Source: Sulfitobacter donghicola DSW-25 = KCTC 12864 = JCM 14565 (lineage in GTDB: Bacteria; Pseudomonadota; Alphaproteobacteria; Rhodobacterales; Rhodobacteraceae). Taken from it: 64,000 nucleotides of DNA. The translations under genes were made by a program, and so were the position numbers. The notes beneath the pieces were generated by a model. The model was not told the origin of the DNA and did no database searches. It saw nothing but the letters and a program-made list of their open reading frames with translations. Location: assembly GCF_000622405.1 (NCBI RefSeq), contig NZ_JASF01000005.1, forward strand, positions 868,001 through 932,000. The letters are read 5' to 3'. Of this stretch, positions 1 to 8,534 are shown piece by piece. Position 1 is the first letter of the stretch. Every line of letters starts with the position of its first letter.

Positions 1-504
1 GCCATAACCGGCCAGCTTGGTGATCAGTACCGGATCAGGGCGTTCCATCATGAAATCGACAGTGAACTCATCCACCACCACAACTTCGCTGATAGATGTG
101 TAATTGCTGCGCTGTGGCCCTTTTTCGCCTTCTTCGCCCAGCAAGCGGTCAAAGGTGTATTTCACCGCCTCGGCGTTAAAGGGCTCGCCGTTATGAAATT
201 CAACGCCCTCCCGCAGGGTAAAGCGGATGCGGGTTTCATCGTCGAGGAATTCCCAGCCTGTCGCCAGCCCAGGCTGCAGCTCAAGGTCTTCGCCACGCAA
301 AACAAGCCCGTCAAAAACGTTGCTACCGATCGAGCCCCAAGACAGGCGGAACGTGTCAATCGGGTCAAGGTTTTGGGGATCCTGACGCTGGGCAACGTTT
401 AGGGTCGTATCTTGGGCAAAGGCAGGCGCCGCAAGCGCAAAACACGTCGCCAGCAGCGCTGAACGCATGGCACCTTTCGCTATCGTTTTTGGGCGAATTT
501 TCAT
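1..504 (-). CDS. peptide ABC transporter substrate-binding protein (SBP family 5), 3' part cut by window edge
   Basis: The first 168 codons are present and the gene continues beyond position 1. The product begins with a basic stretch and a hydrophobic signal peptide ending near AAPAFA-QD, so it should be exported to the periplasm. The segments QDPQNLDPIDT and LREGVEFHNGEPFNAE are typical of dipeptide/oligopeptide-binding proteins of the DppA/OppA type. The ATG at 504 has an AGGAG box about 8 bases upstream. It follows the double-ATPase gene by 39 bp on the same strand, so permease genes are expected just outside the window. Family assignment is firm. Preference for pyroglutamyl peptides is inferred only from the neighbouring peptidase gene. 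Confidence 0.88.
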   Translation of the reverse strand, partial: MKIRPKTIAKGAMRSALLATCFALAAPAFAQDTTLNVAQRQDPQNLDPIDTFRLSWGSIGSNVFDGLVLRGEDLELQPGLATGWEFLDDETRIRFTLREGVEFHNGEPFNAEAVKYTFDRLLGEEGEKGPQRSNYTSISEVVVVDEFTVDFMMERPDPVLITKLAGYG

Positions 505-543
505 TTCATATCTCCTGTTGGTTGGTTGATTTATGGTGTGGTT

Positions 544-2385
544 TCAAGAGGCTTGCGCAGCAACGAAGTGCCCGTCGCTCACAGCCCTAAGCGTCACGGG
601 GGCCGGTTCATTGCCTACAGCGCGCAAACCGCTGGGGATTTCGCCCTCTAGCGGCGGCCGCGAGGGGCGAACGCCGGGGTTGAGGACTGGCACCGCGGAC
701 AAAAGCCTTTTGGTGTAGGGATGTTGCGGATTTTCAAAGACCTGTTGGCGGCTGCCGATCTCGACGATCTGACCCAGATACATGACAGCGACACGGTGGC
801 TGATCCGTTCGACCACAGCCATGTCATGGGTGATAAAGAGGTAAGACAGCCCTTGTTCGGCTTGCAACTGCATCAAAAGATTGACCACCTGCGCTTGCAC
901 ACTGACATCAAGCGCCGAGACGGCCTCGTCCGCGATGATCAGGCTGGGATCACAGGCCAGCGCGCGGGCGATACACAGGCGTTGGCGTTGCCCACCAGAA
1001 AACTGATGCGGATAGCGCCCTGCGTGCTCTGCCGGCAAGCCAACCTTCACCAGCAAGTCGGCAACCTTGTCCTTTGCTTCGGCCTTTGATGTCACAAGAC
1101 CATGGACCAAGGCGGGTTCGATCAGGCTCTCCCCGACTGGCTTGCGCGGGTTAAGCGAGCCGTAAGGATCTTGAAAGACGTATTGTGTCTGCTTGCGAAA
1201 CGCTTTGCGGTCCTCAGTCGGCAGCGAAAAGATATCCTGCCCGTGAAAGCGCATCGCGCCTGACACTGGTTCCTGCAATTGCTGGATCGTTTTACCGACG
1301 GTCGACTTGCCGCTACCCGATTCCCCGACAAGCGCCAGCGTTTCGCCTGGGTAGATGTTGAACGACAGCTTTTCGGCGGCATGGACGCGGTGGGTGACGC
1401 GACTGAGGAGCCCGCCCCGAATATCAAACCGCACCGTCAAATCTTCGATTTCCAGAACCGGTTTGCTGCGGTCAACCGGTTTGGCGGGGGCCGCCGCAGG
1501 CGCGTTCTCTTGGCCCGGGATGTCAAATAGCTTTGGCATCGTTGTGCCCGTCATCGAGCCAATCCGCGGCACAGCGGCCAAAAGCTCTTGCGTATAGGGT
1601 TCCTTGGGGTGGCTCAGCACCTCTGTCACGCCACCTGCTTCGATAGGTTTGCTCGCCTTCATCACCAGCACGTCATCGGCCATTTCCGACACCACACCCA
1701 TGTCATGACTGATAAAGATCACCGAGGTCTGCATTTCGGCCTGAAGATCGCGGATGATGTGTAGGATTTGCGCCTGAATGGTCACATCCAGTGCGGTTGT
1801 CGGCTCGTCCGCAATCAGGATTTTTGGCTGACAGCACAGCGCCATGGCGATCATCACCCGCTGGCGCATGCCACCAGAAAGCTGGTGGGGATAAGAATCG
1901 AGCAACCGCTTGGCGTTCGGGAGGCGCACAAGGTCGAGAAACTCTTGCGCTTTCTTGCGTGCATCATTGCGCGACAAACACTGGTGGAGCGCAAGCGTTT
2001 CCCCCATCTGCGAACCAATCGTGTAGACTGGATTGAGCGATGTCATTGGCTCTTGAAAGATCATCGCGATCTCATTGCCGCGTATTTTGCGAAGCTCGGC
2101 CTCAGTCAGATGGTCGAGATTGACGCGCCGCCCCAAAACATCACTTTGAAACAGTATCTCACCACCCGCGACCCGCCCGCCCAAGTGTTTTAGCAAGCCA
2201 AGGACCGCCAGTGACGTGATCGACTTGCCCGAACCGGATTCACCAACAATGGCGAGGGTGCGATTGTGCGCAATATCAAAGGAAACACCATCAACCACCC
2301 GCGCGGCGGTGGGGCCTTCTCCGAAGGTGACACTCAGGTCACGGACGGAAAGCAAAGGCGTATTCGAAGCGGTAATGTCAGGCAT
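544..2385 (-). CDS. dipeptide/oligopeptide ABC transporter ATP-binding protein, fused DppD-DppF type
   Basis: The 613-residue protein contains two complete ABC ATPase domains. The first has Walker A GESGSGKS near residues 48-55, signature LSGGM near 169-173 and Walker B ILIADE near 189-194. The second has Walker A near 354-361 and signature FSGGQ near 462-466. Each half ends with the oligopeptide-transporter C-terminal extension (HPKEPYTQELL and NPQHPYTKRLL). Separate DppD and DppF proteins are the usual arrangement; the fusion is common in Rhodobacterales and Rhizobiales. It energises peptide uptake with the downstream binding protein. The ATG at 2385 follows a clear GAAGGAG box. It lies 13 bp after the pyroglutamyl peptidase gene in the same operon. 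Confidence 0.95.
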   Translation of the reverse strand: MPDITASNTPLLSVRDLSVTFGEGPTAARVVDGVSFDIAHNRTLAIVGESGSGKSITSLAVLGLLKHLGGRVAGGEILFQSDVLGRRVNLDHLTEAELRKIRGNEIAMIFQEPMTSLNPVYTIGSQMGETLALHQCLSRNDARKKAQEFLDLVRLPNAKRLLDSYPHQLSGGMRQRVMIAMALCCQPKILIADEPTTALDVTIQAQILHIIRDLQAEMQTSVIFISHDMGVVSEMADDVLVMKASKPIEAGGVTEVLSHPKEPYTQELLAAVPRIGSMTGTTMPKLFDIPGQENAPAAAPAKPVDRSKPVLEIEDLTVRFDIRGGLLSRVTHRVHAAEKLSFNIYPGETLALVGESGSGKSTVGKTIQQLQEPVSGAMRFHGQDIFSLPTEDRKAFRKQTQYVFQDPYGSLNPRKPVGESLIEPALVHGLVTSKAEAKDKVADLLVKVGLPAEHAGRYPHQFSGGQRQRLCIARALACDPSLIIADEAVSALDVSVQAQVVNLLMQLQAEQGLSYLFITHDMAVVERISHRVAVMYLGQIVEIGSRQQVFENPQHPYTKRLLSAVPVLNPGVRPSRPPLEGEIPSGLRAVGNEPAPVTLRAVSDGHFVAAQAS

Positions 2386-2398
2386 AGTGGTCTCCTTC

Positions 2399-3052
2399 TC
2401 AATCGGCTTTGGCAGAGCGTGCGGTTAATGCAGCCGTGAGGGTTTCGATGCAGATCGCGATTGCATCGGTTGTCATGCCCAAACTCATAGAGGCCGAATG
2501 CCGCTTGCGATCTTGCATCTTCGCGATATTGGCAGGGGTCTGAGGGACGTGAATGAAACCTGCCAGCGTTTGCAGGCCTCGTTTCTCAATCACATGCGCC
2601 GTGGTATAGAGCATCTGGTTGCACAGATGCGTTCCGGCGCTGAATGAAACCGATGCGGGGATACCCGCGGCATTCATCGCGTTGACCATCTCAGCATTTG
2701 GCAGCGTCGCGTTATACCCCACCGGCCCGTCAGAAATGATCGGCGATAGGTTGACCTGCGCGCCGGAATTGTCGGGCACGTCAAAATGGCGCCAGTTTAC
2801 GCCTACCATTTCCGTCTGGATGATTGCGGCTTCGGAGACGCCGATACCAACCCAAGCATCGGGCTGGTGTTTATCCAACAACGCCTGAATGCTTGCTGAT
2901 AGGTCATCAGAATGGACAGGCATCACATGGCCGATTACCTCGCAACCGGCCCAATCGCGTTTGCCAAGCTCACCGACAATTTGCGCTGCGGGGTTGTCTT
3001 CGGCCTTTGCCCAAGCGCCGTAACCGGCGACAAGAATTCGTGGTAGCTGCAC
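2399..3052 (-). CDS. pcp: pyroglutamyl-peptidase I (pyrrolidone-carboxylate peptidase, C15 family)
   Basis: This cytosolic cysteine peptidase removes N-terminal 5-oxoproline from peptides. The full triad is visible at canonical positions: Glu81 (IIQTE), Cys144 in SAGTHLCN and His168 in GFIHVP. The length of 217 residues matches the family. The start is a GTG at 3052 with AAGGA six bases upstream; no in-frame ATG precedes it. It is the first gene of an operon with a peptide importer, which suggests that imported pyroglutamyl peptides are cut here. The released 5-oxoproline can then be opened by the PxpABC proteins encoded 1 kb away. A LysR gene is transcribed divergently. Confidence 0.93.
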   Translation of the reverse strand: MQLPRILVAGYGAWAKAEDNPAAQIVGELGKRDWAGCEVIGHVMPVHSDDLSASIQALLDKHQPDAWVGIGVSEAAIIQTEMVGVNWRHFDVPDNSGAQVNLSPIISDGPVGYNATLPNAEMVNAMNAAGIPASVSFSAGTHLCNQMLYTTAHVIEKRGLQTLAGFIHVPQTPANIAKMQDRKRHSASMSLGMTTDAIAICIETLTAALTARSAKAD

Positions 3053-3101
3053 CCTGCATCCTTCCTAACCAAAATATTAACTAACTTTTTTGGCGACCGA
3101 G

Positions 3102-3114
3102 TTGATGCAATCAA
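3102..3114. promoter_or_regulatory. candidate LysR-type operator in the pcp/lysR intergenic region
   Basis: TTGATGCAATCAA is a perfect 5-bp inverted repeat with a 3-bp centre and fits the T-N11-A rule for LysR-type boxes. It lies in the 98-bp gap between divergent pcp and lysR, 37 bp upstream of lysR. Binding is inferred from position and symmetry only. Confidence 0.45.
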
Positions 3115-3150
3115 GTCATTTTGATACATAAGAGAATGTGAAAATGTTAT

Positions 3151-4080
3151 ATGTGGTCGAAACAAATGATGAAACATAGGCAGGTCGAAGCGTTCCGATA
3201 TGTGATGCAGACAGGCACGACGGCACAGGCTGCCAAACTGATGTCAGTGACCCAACCCGCGGTCAGTCGTCTCGTCGCTGATCTGGAATATCATTTAAAA
3301 TTCAAGCTGTTCGAGCGCCGCATGGGGCGTTTGCACCCCACCGCAGAAGCAACGCAATTCTATGCGGCGGTCGACAGTTTTTTCATCGGAATTGAGCAGC
3401 TAGAGCACTCTGCCCAACAGTTGCGCGACCAGTCTGCGACCCCACTCAAGATCTGCGCCACGCCCGCACTTTCGACAAGTATTGTGCCAAAGGCGATTTC
3501 GCGTTTTCGCAAACTGCACACCAATGTAGCAATCGAACTTGAATCCGCATCCTATTCGAAGATCGCGTTAAAACTGCGAACGCAACAAACCAATCTGGGA
3601 ATCACGCATGCTTTCCCTGACTTGCCTGGATTGACGCAAGAACCTGTGCTGTCCGTGCCCCATGTCTGCGCCATGCACGAGTCTCATCCACTGGCAGCAA
3701 AAGACGTCATCGTCCCGCAGGACCTAGAAGGCGAGAACGTTTTACGCATTCTGTCCGAAGCAGATGTGGACTGGGATGCAACAACTGGTGTGCTCGAAGG
3801 CTTCGGCGTTCAGTTCTATTCAAATATCGCCACGCAGAGTTCTCACGCGGGGTATGCCCTCATCGCAGAAAATCTTGCCCTCGGGTTGATTGAGCCTTTC
3901 GCCGCGCATTCGTGGCTGCGCAATAACGTGGTGACCCGCCCGTTCGAACCTCAGGTGGATTATACCTATGTGGTCGCCCTGCCGGAGTTTCAGCCCGTCT
4001 CACGTATGGTGAAAGAATTTATAGCCGTCTTGCGCGTGACCGCAGCGTCTTTTGGCACAGCCGGGTTGGACGCCGAGTAA
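3151..4080 (+). CDS. LysR-family transcriptional regulator
   Basis: The N-terminal winged helix-turn-helix is clear: QVEAFRYVMQTGTTAQAAKLM, followed by SVTQPAVSRLVADLE. A substrate-binding domain fills the remainder to residue 309. It is divergent from pcp, with a T-N11-A inverted repeat between them, so local control of the pyroglutamyl-peptide operon is likely. The start may be ATG 3151 or ATG 3166/3169 a few codons in; neither has a strong ribosome-binding site. It converges with pxpA, ending 11 bp from its stop codon. The inducer is unknown; 5-oxoproline or a pyroglutamyl peptide would fit. Confidence 0.9.
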   Translation: MWSKQMMKHRQVEAFRYVMQTGTTAQAAKLMSVTQPAVSRLVADLEYHLKFKLFERRMGRLHPTAEATQFYAAVDSFFIGIEQLEHSAQQLRDQSATPLKICATPALSTSIVPKAISRFRKLHTNVAIELESASYSKIALKLRTQQTNLGITHAFPDLPGLTQEPVLSVPHVCAMHESHPLAAKDVIVPQDLEGENVLRILSEADVDWDATTGVLEGFGVQFYSNIATQSSHAGYALIAENLALGLIEPFAAHSWLRNNVVTRPFEPQVDYTYVVALPEFQPVSRMVKEFIAVLRVTAASFGTAGLDAE

Positions 4081-4091
4081 GACCGACCGCC

Positions 4092-4865
4092 CTAAACGGG
4101 AAGCCCGTCAAACTGCGCAAGGGTAACGCCACTGTCCACCAATGCACGGCGAACCTCGGATGCAATGCGGACTGCCGACGGGGTGTCACCATGAAGGCAG
4201 ATCGTATCAATGCGCGTTTCGATGCGTTTACCGCTATTGGTGATGATAGCCCCCTCGCCGACCATTTTGGCCATGCGGCGGCCTGCCTCGTCCGGATCAT
4301 GGATCACGGCACCAGATAGCGCGCGATCGACCAAGGTTGCGTCATCATTATAGGCCCGATCCGCAAAGATTTCACAGGCCACTTTGCATCCCAAAGAAGA
4401 TGCAGCACGCTGCTGCGCTGTGCCAGCTAAGACCATGATGATGAGATCTGGAGCTAGGTCGAGTGCGGCCTCATAGCAGGCTTTGGCCATCGCCTCATCC
4501 TCAGATGCCATATTTGCCAATGCGCCATGCAGCTTGAGGTGGCGTACCGCGCCGCCTGCGGCCCTCGCCATCGCCTGAGCTGCACCAATTTGGTAGCGCA
4601 CCAAATTTTGAAGGGAACCCGTAGCAAAGTTCATTCGCTGCCGTCCGAACCCGTGTAGATCAGGAAACCCAGGATGCGCGCCAATGCCAACGCCTTTTTG
4701 CGCCGCCGCCTTCATTGTTGCGGCCATCACATCCCAATCCCCCGCATGAAACCCGCAGGCGACATTGGCCGAGGTCACAATATCCAGCAAGGCCGCGTCA
4801 TCGCCCATTTTCCAAGCGCCATAACTTTCGCCCATGTCGGCATTCAGATCGACTGTTTGGGTCAT
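4092..4865 (-). CDS. pxpA: 5-oxoprolinase subunit A (LamB/YcsF family)
   Basis: The product is a 257-residue member of the LamB/YcsF family, beginning VDLNADMGESYGAWKMGDD, with the conserved NVACGFHAGDWDVM and GAHPGFPDLHGFGRQ segments. PxpA with PxpB and PxpC catalyses ATP-dependent opening of 5-oxo-L-proline to glutamate in the cytosol. The ATG at 4865 has a GAGGAA box and starts one base after the pxpC stop codon, so the genes are translated in succession. It is the last gene of the dctPQM-pxpBCA operon. Some relatives act on other small amides. The pcp gene nearby supports 5-oxoproline here. Confidence 0.93.
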   Translation of the reverse strand: MTQTVDLNADMGESYGAWKMGDDAALLDIVTSANVACGFHAGDWDVMAATMKAAAQKGVGIGAHPGFPDLHGFGRQRMNFATGSLQNLVRYQIGAAQAMARAAGGAVRHLKLHGALANMASEDEAMAKACYEAALDLAPDLIIMVLAGTAQQRAASSLGCKVACEIFADRAYNDDATLVDRALSGAVIHDPDEAGRRMAKMVGEGAIITNSGKRIETRIDTICLHGDTPSAVRIASEVRRALVDSGVTLAQFDGLPV

Positions 4866-4866
4866 G

Positions 4867-5886
4867 TCATTTCCTCAAGCTTTCGTTTCCGGCGACCACC
4901 CCATCGATCAGATTGTATGACAGCAGATCGCGCATAAGGCGCGGATCGCGGATCAACGGGCGACAAGATTTGTCCAACTCTACCCGCCGTTTGGCCTCGG
5001 CGCGTTCCAGCTCTATGGCCTCATCGATCTCGATGAAACGGAACTGCAGTTCCGCCCCCGCAGGTGCCTGCGCCACACGTGGTAGGTCGCAGGGCAGAAC
5101 CGTGCCGATCCGAGGGTAACCGCCCGTGGTCTGGCATTCGACCATCAGCACAAAGGGCATACCATCACCCGTGACCTGAATGTCGCCCGGCAACACAATT
5201 TCGGACACCACGTTGCGCCCACCTTCAATGTGATAACCCCCACCTTGAGGGGTCAGCGCCACACCCATCCTGTTTGCGCGCGCGGCACGGCGCAGCGGTT
5301 CGGATTGTAAGCGGTCAAGCGTGGCCTTCTCAAAAAGATGTGTTTGAAAGCTGTGGGTAAGGCGAACCGCACCGCCGTGAAAACGGTCTTCTGGCTCTAT
5401 CATCCTGTTTGTTTCGCATCCTGCATCGGTGCCAATAGCCAGATCTTCGCCATCCTGTATCAACGCGCCGATTCCAGCAGAAAGATGCGCAGACGCGGCG
5501 CCCAAAAACGGTTCTGCAACAAATCCGCCGCCAACATGCAGATACCCGTAACAGCCCGCAGTGGCCGCGCCGATGGATAGACGCGCTCCAGCTGGCAGCC
5601 AATGCGACGCGTTCCACACCACCGCTTCACCGTCGATCGTGACGCGCATAGGTGCCCCCGTGAGGGCGATGCGCGTGTCCTCGCTGGCTTGAAACTCCCC
5701 GCCCAGCGCCGCCATTTCCAACGCGAGCGTATTTGCAGGCTGGCCAAGCAGCGCCGCGCCCTCGGCCAGCGCCAGCCTATCAGCTGCCCCCCCACGCGAC
5801 AGGCCAAGCGCCAAGTGACCAGCGCGCCCCATGTCCTGCAATGTCATGCTGGGGCCAGCGCGTAAGATCGATAGTTTGGCGTTCAT
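4867..5886 (-). CDS. pxpC: 5-oxoprolinase subunit C (biotin-dependent carboxyltransferase-like, KipA family)
   Basis: This 339-residue protein has the family start AGPSMTLQDMGRAGHLALG, then SRGGAADRLALAEGAALLG and, in the C-terminal half, VECQTTGGYPRIGTV. It forms the catalytic complex with PxpB and cooperates with PxpA in hydrolysing 5-oxoproline. Its ATG overlaps the pxpB stop codon (ATGA at 5883-5886), showing translational coupling. Older annotations call this family KipA or allophanate hydrolase subunit 2. The neighbouring pxpA and pxpB genes make 5-oxoprolinase the better name. Confidence 0.93.
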   Translation of the reverse strand: MNAKLSILRAGPSMTLQDMGRAGHLALGLSRGGAADRLALAEGAALLGQPANTLALEMAALGGEFQASEDTRIALTGAPMRVTIDGEAVVWNASHWLPAGARLSIGAATAGCYGYLHVGGGFVAEPFLGAASAHLSAGIGALIQDGEDLAIGTDAGCETNRMIEPEDRFHGGAVRLTHSFQTHLFEKATLDRLQSEPLRRAARANRMGVALTPQGGGYHIEGGRNVVSEIVLPGDIQVTGDGMPFVLMVECQTTGGYPRIGTVLPCDLPRVAQAPAGAELQFRFIEIDEAIELERAEAKRRVELDKSCRPLIRDPRLMRDLLSYNLIDGVVAGNESLRK

Positions 5887-6623
5887 TTGATTATCTCGTA
5901 GGTTGCGCCGCCGTTGGGGTCGCTGCGCATGTTGTTTAATGACGCGGCATCTGTGGCAATGAACTGGACCTCGTCACCGGGGCGTAAAAGGATCGGTTCG
6001 TCCACCTCGGGTTGGAATAGATTGATTGCCGTTTGGCCGACATGTTGCCAGCCTGTTGGCGCAGACACACCAAACAACACAAATTGCTGGATCGCCACGA
6101 CCAACGCCCCCTGTGGGACGCGTTCGGTAAGTTTGCTTTGGCGCGGTATATCCCACGCTTTTGGTAATTCGCCCAGATAAGGCTGACCGGGCGCAAAACC
6201 GAGCGCCTGCACGCGCACACGCGCGTCCGAAAGGGAGGTGATCGCCTCAGCCTCGCTCATCCCTGCGGCTGTGGCGGCCTGCCCAAGTTGCGGCGCCAGA
6301 TCGCCGCCATAGACCGTTGGAATACGCCAGAACCTCCGCCCCGCTGGCAAGGCCGCATCGAACCAATTGCGGCCTTTGGCCAAGGTTTCGACCTTGGCCT
6401 TAATAACGCCATGCGGCAGCTGCAACGGATCAAAGCGGACAAAACAAGACACCAGCGTCGACGATGTCTCCTCGACACCGTCCCAACCTTCAGCTTCGAG
6501 CGCGGCACGAAAGGCCAAGGCAGCACGGTTGGCAGGTTCACTTAACCTGTCACCAAAGCTGATCAAAAGACCGTCTACACCACCCAGACGGACCATGGGG
6601 AATTCAGGGGATGGATGGGTCAC
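5883..6623 (-). CDS. pxpB: 5-oxoprolinase subunit B (KipI family)
   Basis: The 246-residue protein carries the KipI-family signature LGFAPGQPYLGELP and the preceding IPTVYGGDLAPQL. It is the cytosolic partner of PxpC. The start is a GTG at 6623 overlapping the dctM stop codon (GTGA), with a GGAG box just before it; an internal ATG at 6596 is a weaker alternative. Coupling to the TRAP permease gene ties uptake directly to ring opening. Confidence 0.92.
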   Translation of the reverse strand: MTHPSPEFPMVRLGGVDGLLISFGDRLSEPANRAALAFRAALEAEGWDGVEETSSTLVSCFVRFDPLQLPHGVIKAKVETLAKGRNWFDAALPAGRRFWRIPTVYGGDLAPQLGQAATAAGMSEAEAITSLSDARVRVQALGFAPGQPYLGELPKAWDIPRQSKLTERVPQGALVVAIQQFVLFGVSAPTGWQHVGQTAINLFQPEVDEPILLRPGDEVQFIATDAASLNNMRSDPNGGATYEIIK

Positions 6624-7915
6624 ATCTGCTCCGGCAGGTAGGTCACGATAGAGGGGAAGATCACGATCAGTATCAATGCAATGACCATCAGAAAGAAGAA
6701 CGGCAGCGCGGCACGGGCGACAGTCAAAATATCCCGCCCTGTGAGCGATTGAAGCACGAACAGGTTAAAACCAACTGGCGGGGTGATCTGGCTCATCTCG
6801 ACCACGATCACCAGAAAGATGCCAAACCACAGCGGATCGATCCCCGCCTGCTGCACCATCGGCATGATGACCGAGGCCGTCAAAACCACAACAGAAATCC
6901 CATCAAGAAAGCAGCCAAGGATCACAAAGAAAACCGTTAGTGCGGCCAGAAGAGTAAAGGTCGACAGGCCCATGGTACCGATCCATTCGGCAAGGATGCG
7001 TGGGATGCCTGTAAAGCCCATGGCGACGGTCAGGAAAGACGCCCCCGCCAGAATAAAGCCGATCATGCAGGACGTGACGGTCGCGCCCATTAGGCCGTCT
7101 ATAAAACTCGCGCGCGTCAGGGTGCCAGTGCTCCACGACAGCACCAGCGCCAACACGACCCCAACGGCAGCAGCATCCGTAGGCGAAGCAATACCCGCAT
7201 AGATCGAGCCGATCACGCCGCTGATCAGCAACATGACGGGAAGCAAACGCCGCGAGCGGCGCAGCTTCTCGCGGAAGGTGGCTGAGATGTCCTCCATTGG
7301 GAGAGTGTCGCGATTCATCATGGCCCAAATGGCGACATAACCAACAAAAAGAGTCACCAACAGAACACCCGGCAGAACACCTGCGATAAACAGCCGCGCG
7401 ATGGATTGCTCGGTCGCCACGCCATAGACGATCAGGATGATTGACGGCGGGATCAACAGCCCCAGCGTCGCCGAGCCAGCCAAGGTCCCGATCACCATCT
7501 TTTCAGGATAACCGCGCCGCGACAGTTCGGGGATCGAAAGTTTACCAATGGTCGCGGCCGTTGCAGCCGACGATCCAGACACCGCAGCAAAGATACCGCA
7601 AGCAAAGACGTTGACGTGCAACAACTGGCCTGGCAGGCGGTTCATCCACGGCGAAAGACCGGTGAACATATCGTCTGAAAGGCGTGACCGGAACAGGATT
7701 TCACCCATCCAGATAAACAGCGGCAGCGCGGCCAAAGCCCAAGAGTTTGAATGCCCCCACATGGTCGTCGCCATAACAAGGCCCAGCGGCGCATCGGTGA
7801 ACAGTGCCATCGCAGCAATACCCACACCCAGCAGTGAAAAAGCAACCCAAAGCCCCGCGCCAAGAAAGGCAAACAGAAGCACAATTAGAATAATCGAAAG
7901 GACAGCAACAGACAT
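6620..7915 (-). CDS. dctM: TRAP transporter large permease subunit (DctM family)
   Basis: The product is a very hydrophobic protein of 431 residues from ATG 7915 (MSVAVLSIILIVLLFAF), with about a dozen membrane segments and typical DctM stretches such as GIFAAVSGSSAATAATIG and TPPVGFNLFVLQSLTG. An upstream in-frame extension to 8059 overlaps dctQ and lacks membrane character, so it was discarded. DctM is the sodium-coupled channel subunit that works with DctQ and periplasmic DctP. The operon context points to 5-oxoproline as substrate. TRAP binding proteins specific for pyroglutamate are known, for example in Bordetella. Confidence 0.93.
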   Translation of the reverse strand: MSVAVLSIILIVLLFAFLGAGLWVAFSLLGVGIAAMALFTDAPLGLVMATTMWGHSNSWALAALPLFIWMGEILFRSRLSDDMFTGLSPWMNRLPGQLLHVNVFACGIFAAVSGSSAATAATIGKLSIPELSRRGYPEKMVIGTLAGSATLGLLIPPSIILIVYGVATEQSIARLFIAGVLPGVLLVTLFVGYVAIWAMMNRDTLPMEDISATFREKLRRSRRLLPVMLLISGVIGSIYAGIASPTDAAAVGVVLALVLSWSTGTLTRASFIDGLMGATVTSCMIGFILAGASFLTVAMGFTGIPRILAEWIGTMGLSTFTLLAALTVFFVILGCFLDGISVVVLTASVIMPMVQQAGIDPLWFGIFLVIVVEMSQITPPVGFNLFVLQSLTGRDILTVARAALPFFFLMVIALILIVIFPSIVTYLPEQM

Positions 7916-7926
7916 GGTTCGGGTTC

Positions 7927-8475
7927 CTATTCGCTTAGCAGGTTTTCGCCCTTGCCGTCCCAAGACGCAGGGCGACCGCGCAAAAGACCGACCAATTCGT
8001 CGAGCAAGGCAATGGTGAGAATAATCAGGCCAAACGCGACGGGCAGTTGCGGCAACCAAAGCGGAACAGAGACCATGCCAGACGACCGGTCGCCATATTC
8101 AAAGGACTCGTAAACCAGCAGGAGTATATACCCGCTCGCATAGGCGCTCATCGCGAGGGCAACAGCGACGACAATGATTTCAACACCGCGTTGCGCGCGC
8201 GCCGGAAGGCGGGTCAGCAGCAGCGTTACGCGAATATGCCCGCCCGCTCGCAGCGCATAGGCCAGCGCCAGAAAGGTAGACGCCGCTAAAAAGAAACCTG
8301 TGAAATCAGCATAAGACGGGATCGTCAGCCCAAGGCCAGCGCCGGTAATGGCTGCGGCGACCTTATCTGCAAGGTTCAGACAGACTTGAACAAAGACAAC
8401 GCCAACGATGGCCACAATGAATGCGGCAGCCAACCCGCCTGATATTTGGTAAAGATAGTCCAAGGTACGCCGCAT
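7927..8475 (-). CDS. dctQ: TRAP transporter small permease subunit (DctQ family)
   Basis: This 182-residue protein has four hydrophobic segments, the expected DctQ topology, and LALAYALRAGGHIRVTLLL in the region conserved among small permeases. It sits between dctP and dctM, 11 bp before the latter. It pairs with DctM in the inner membrane. Confidence 0.9.
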   Translation of the reverse strand: MRRTLDYLYQISGGLAAAFIVAIVGVVFVQVCLNLADKVAAAITGAGLGLTIPSYADFTGFFLAASTFLALAYALRAGGHIRVTLLLTRLPARAQRGVEIIVVAVALAMSAYASGYILLLVYESFEYGDRSSGMVSVPLWLPQLPVAFGLIILTIALLDELVGLLRGRPASWDGKGENLLSE

Positions 8476-8534
8476 CGTCGGTTCCCTTCAGGTTAAGGTT
8501 AGGTCGGGCACGGTGATGCGCCCGACCTGTAGGA

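Noticed and set aside
7916..8059. 48-codon N-terminal extension of dctM
   Set aside because: It lies inside dctQ, is rich in Arg and lacks a membrane segment; ATG 7915 gives a normal DctM start.
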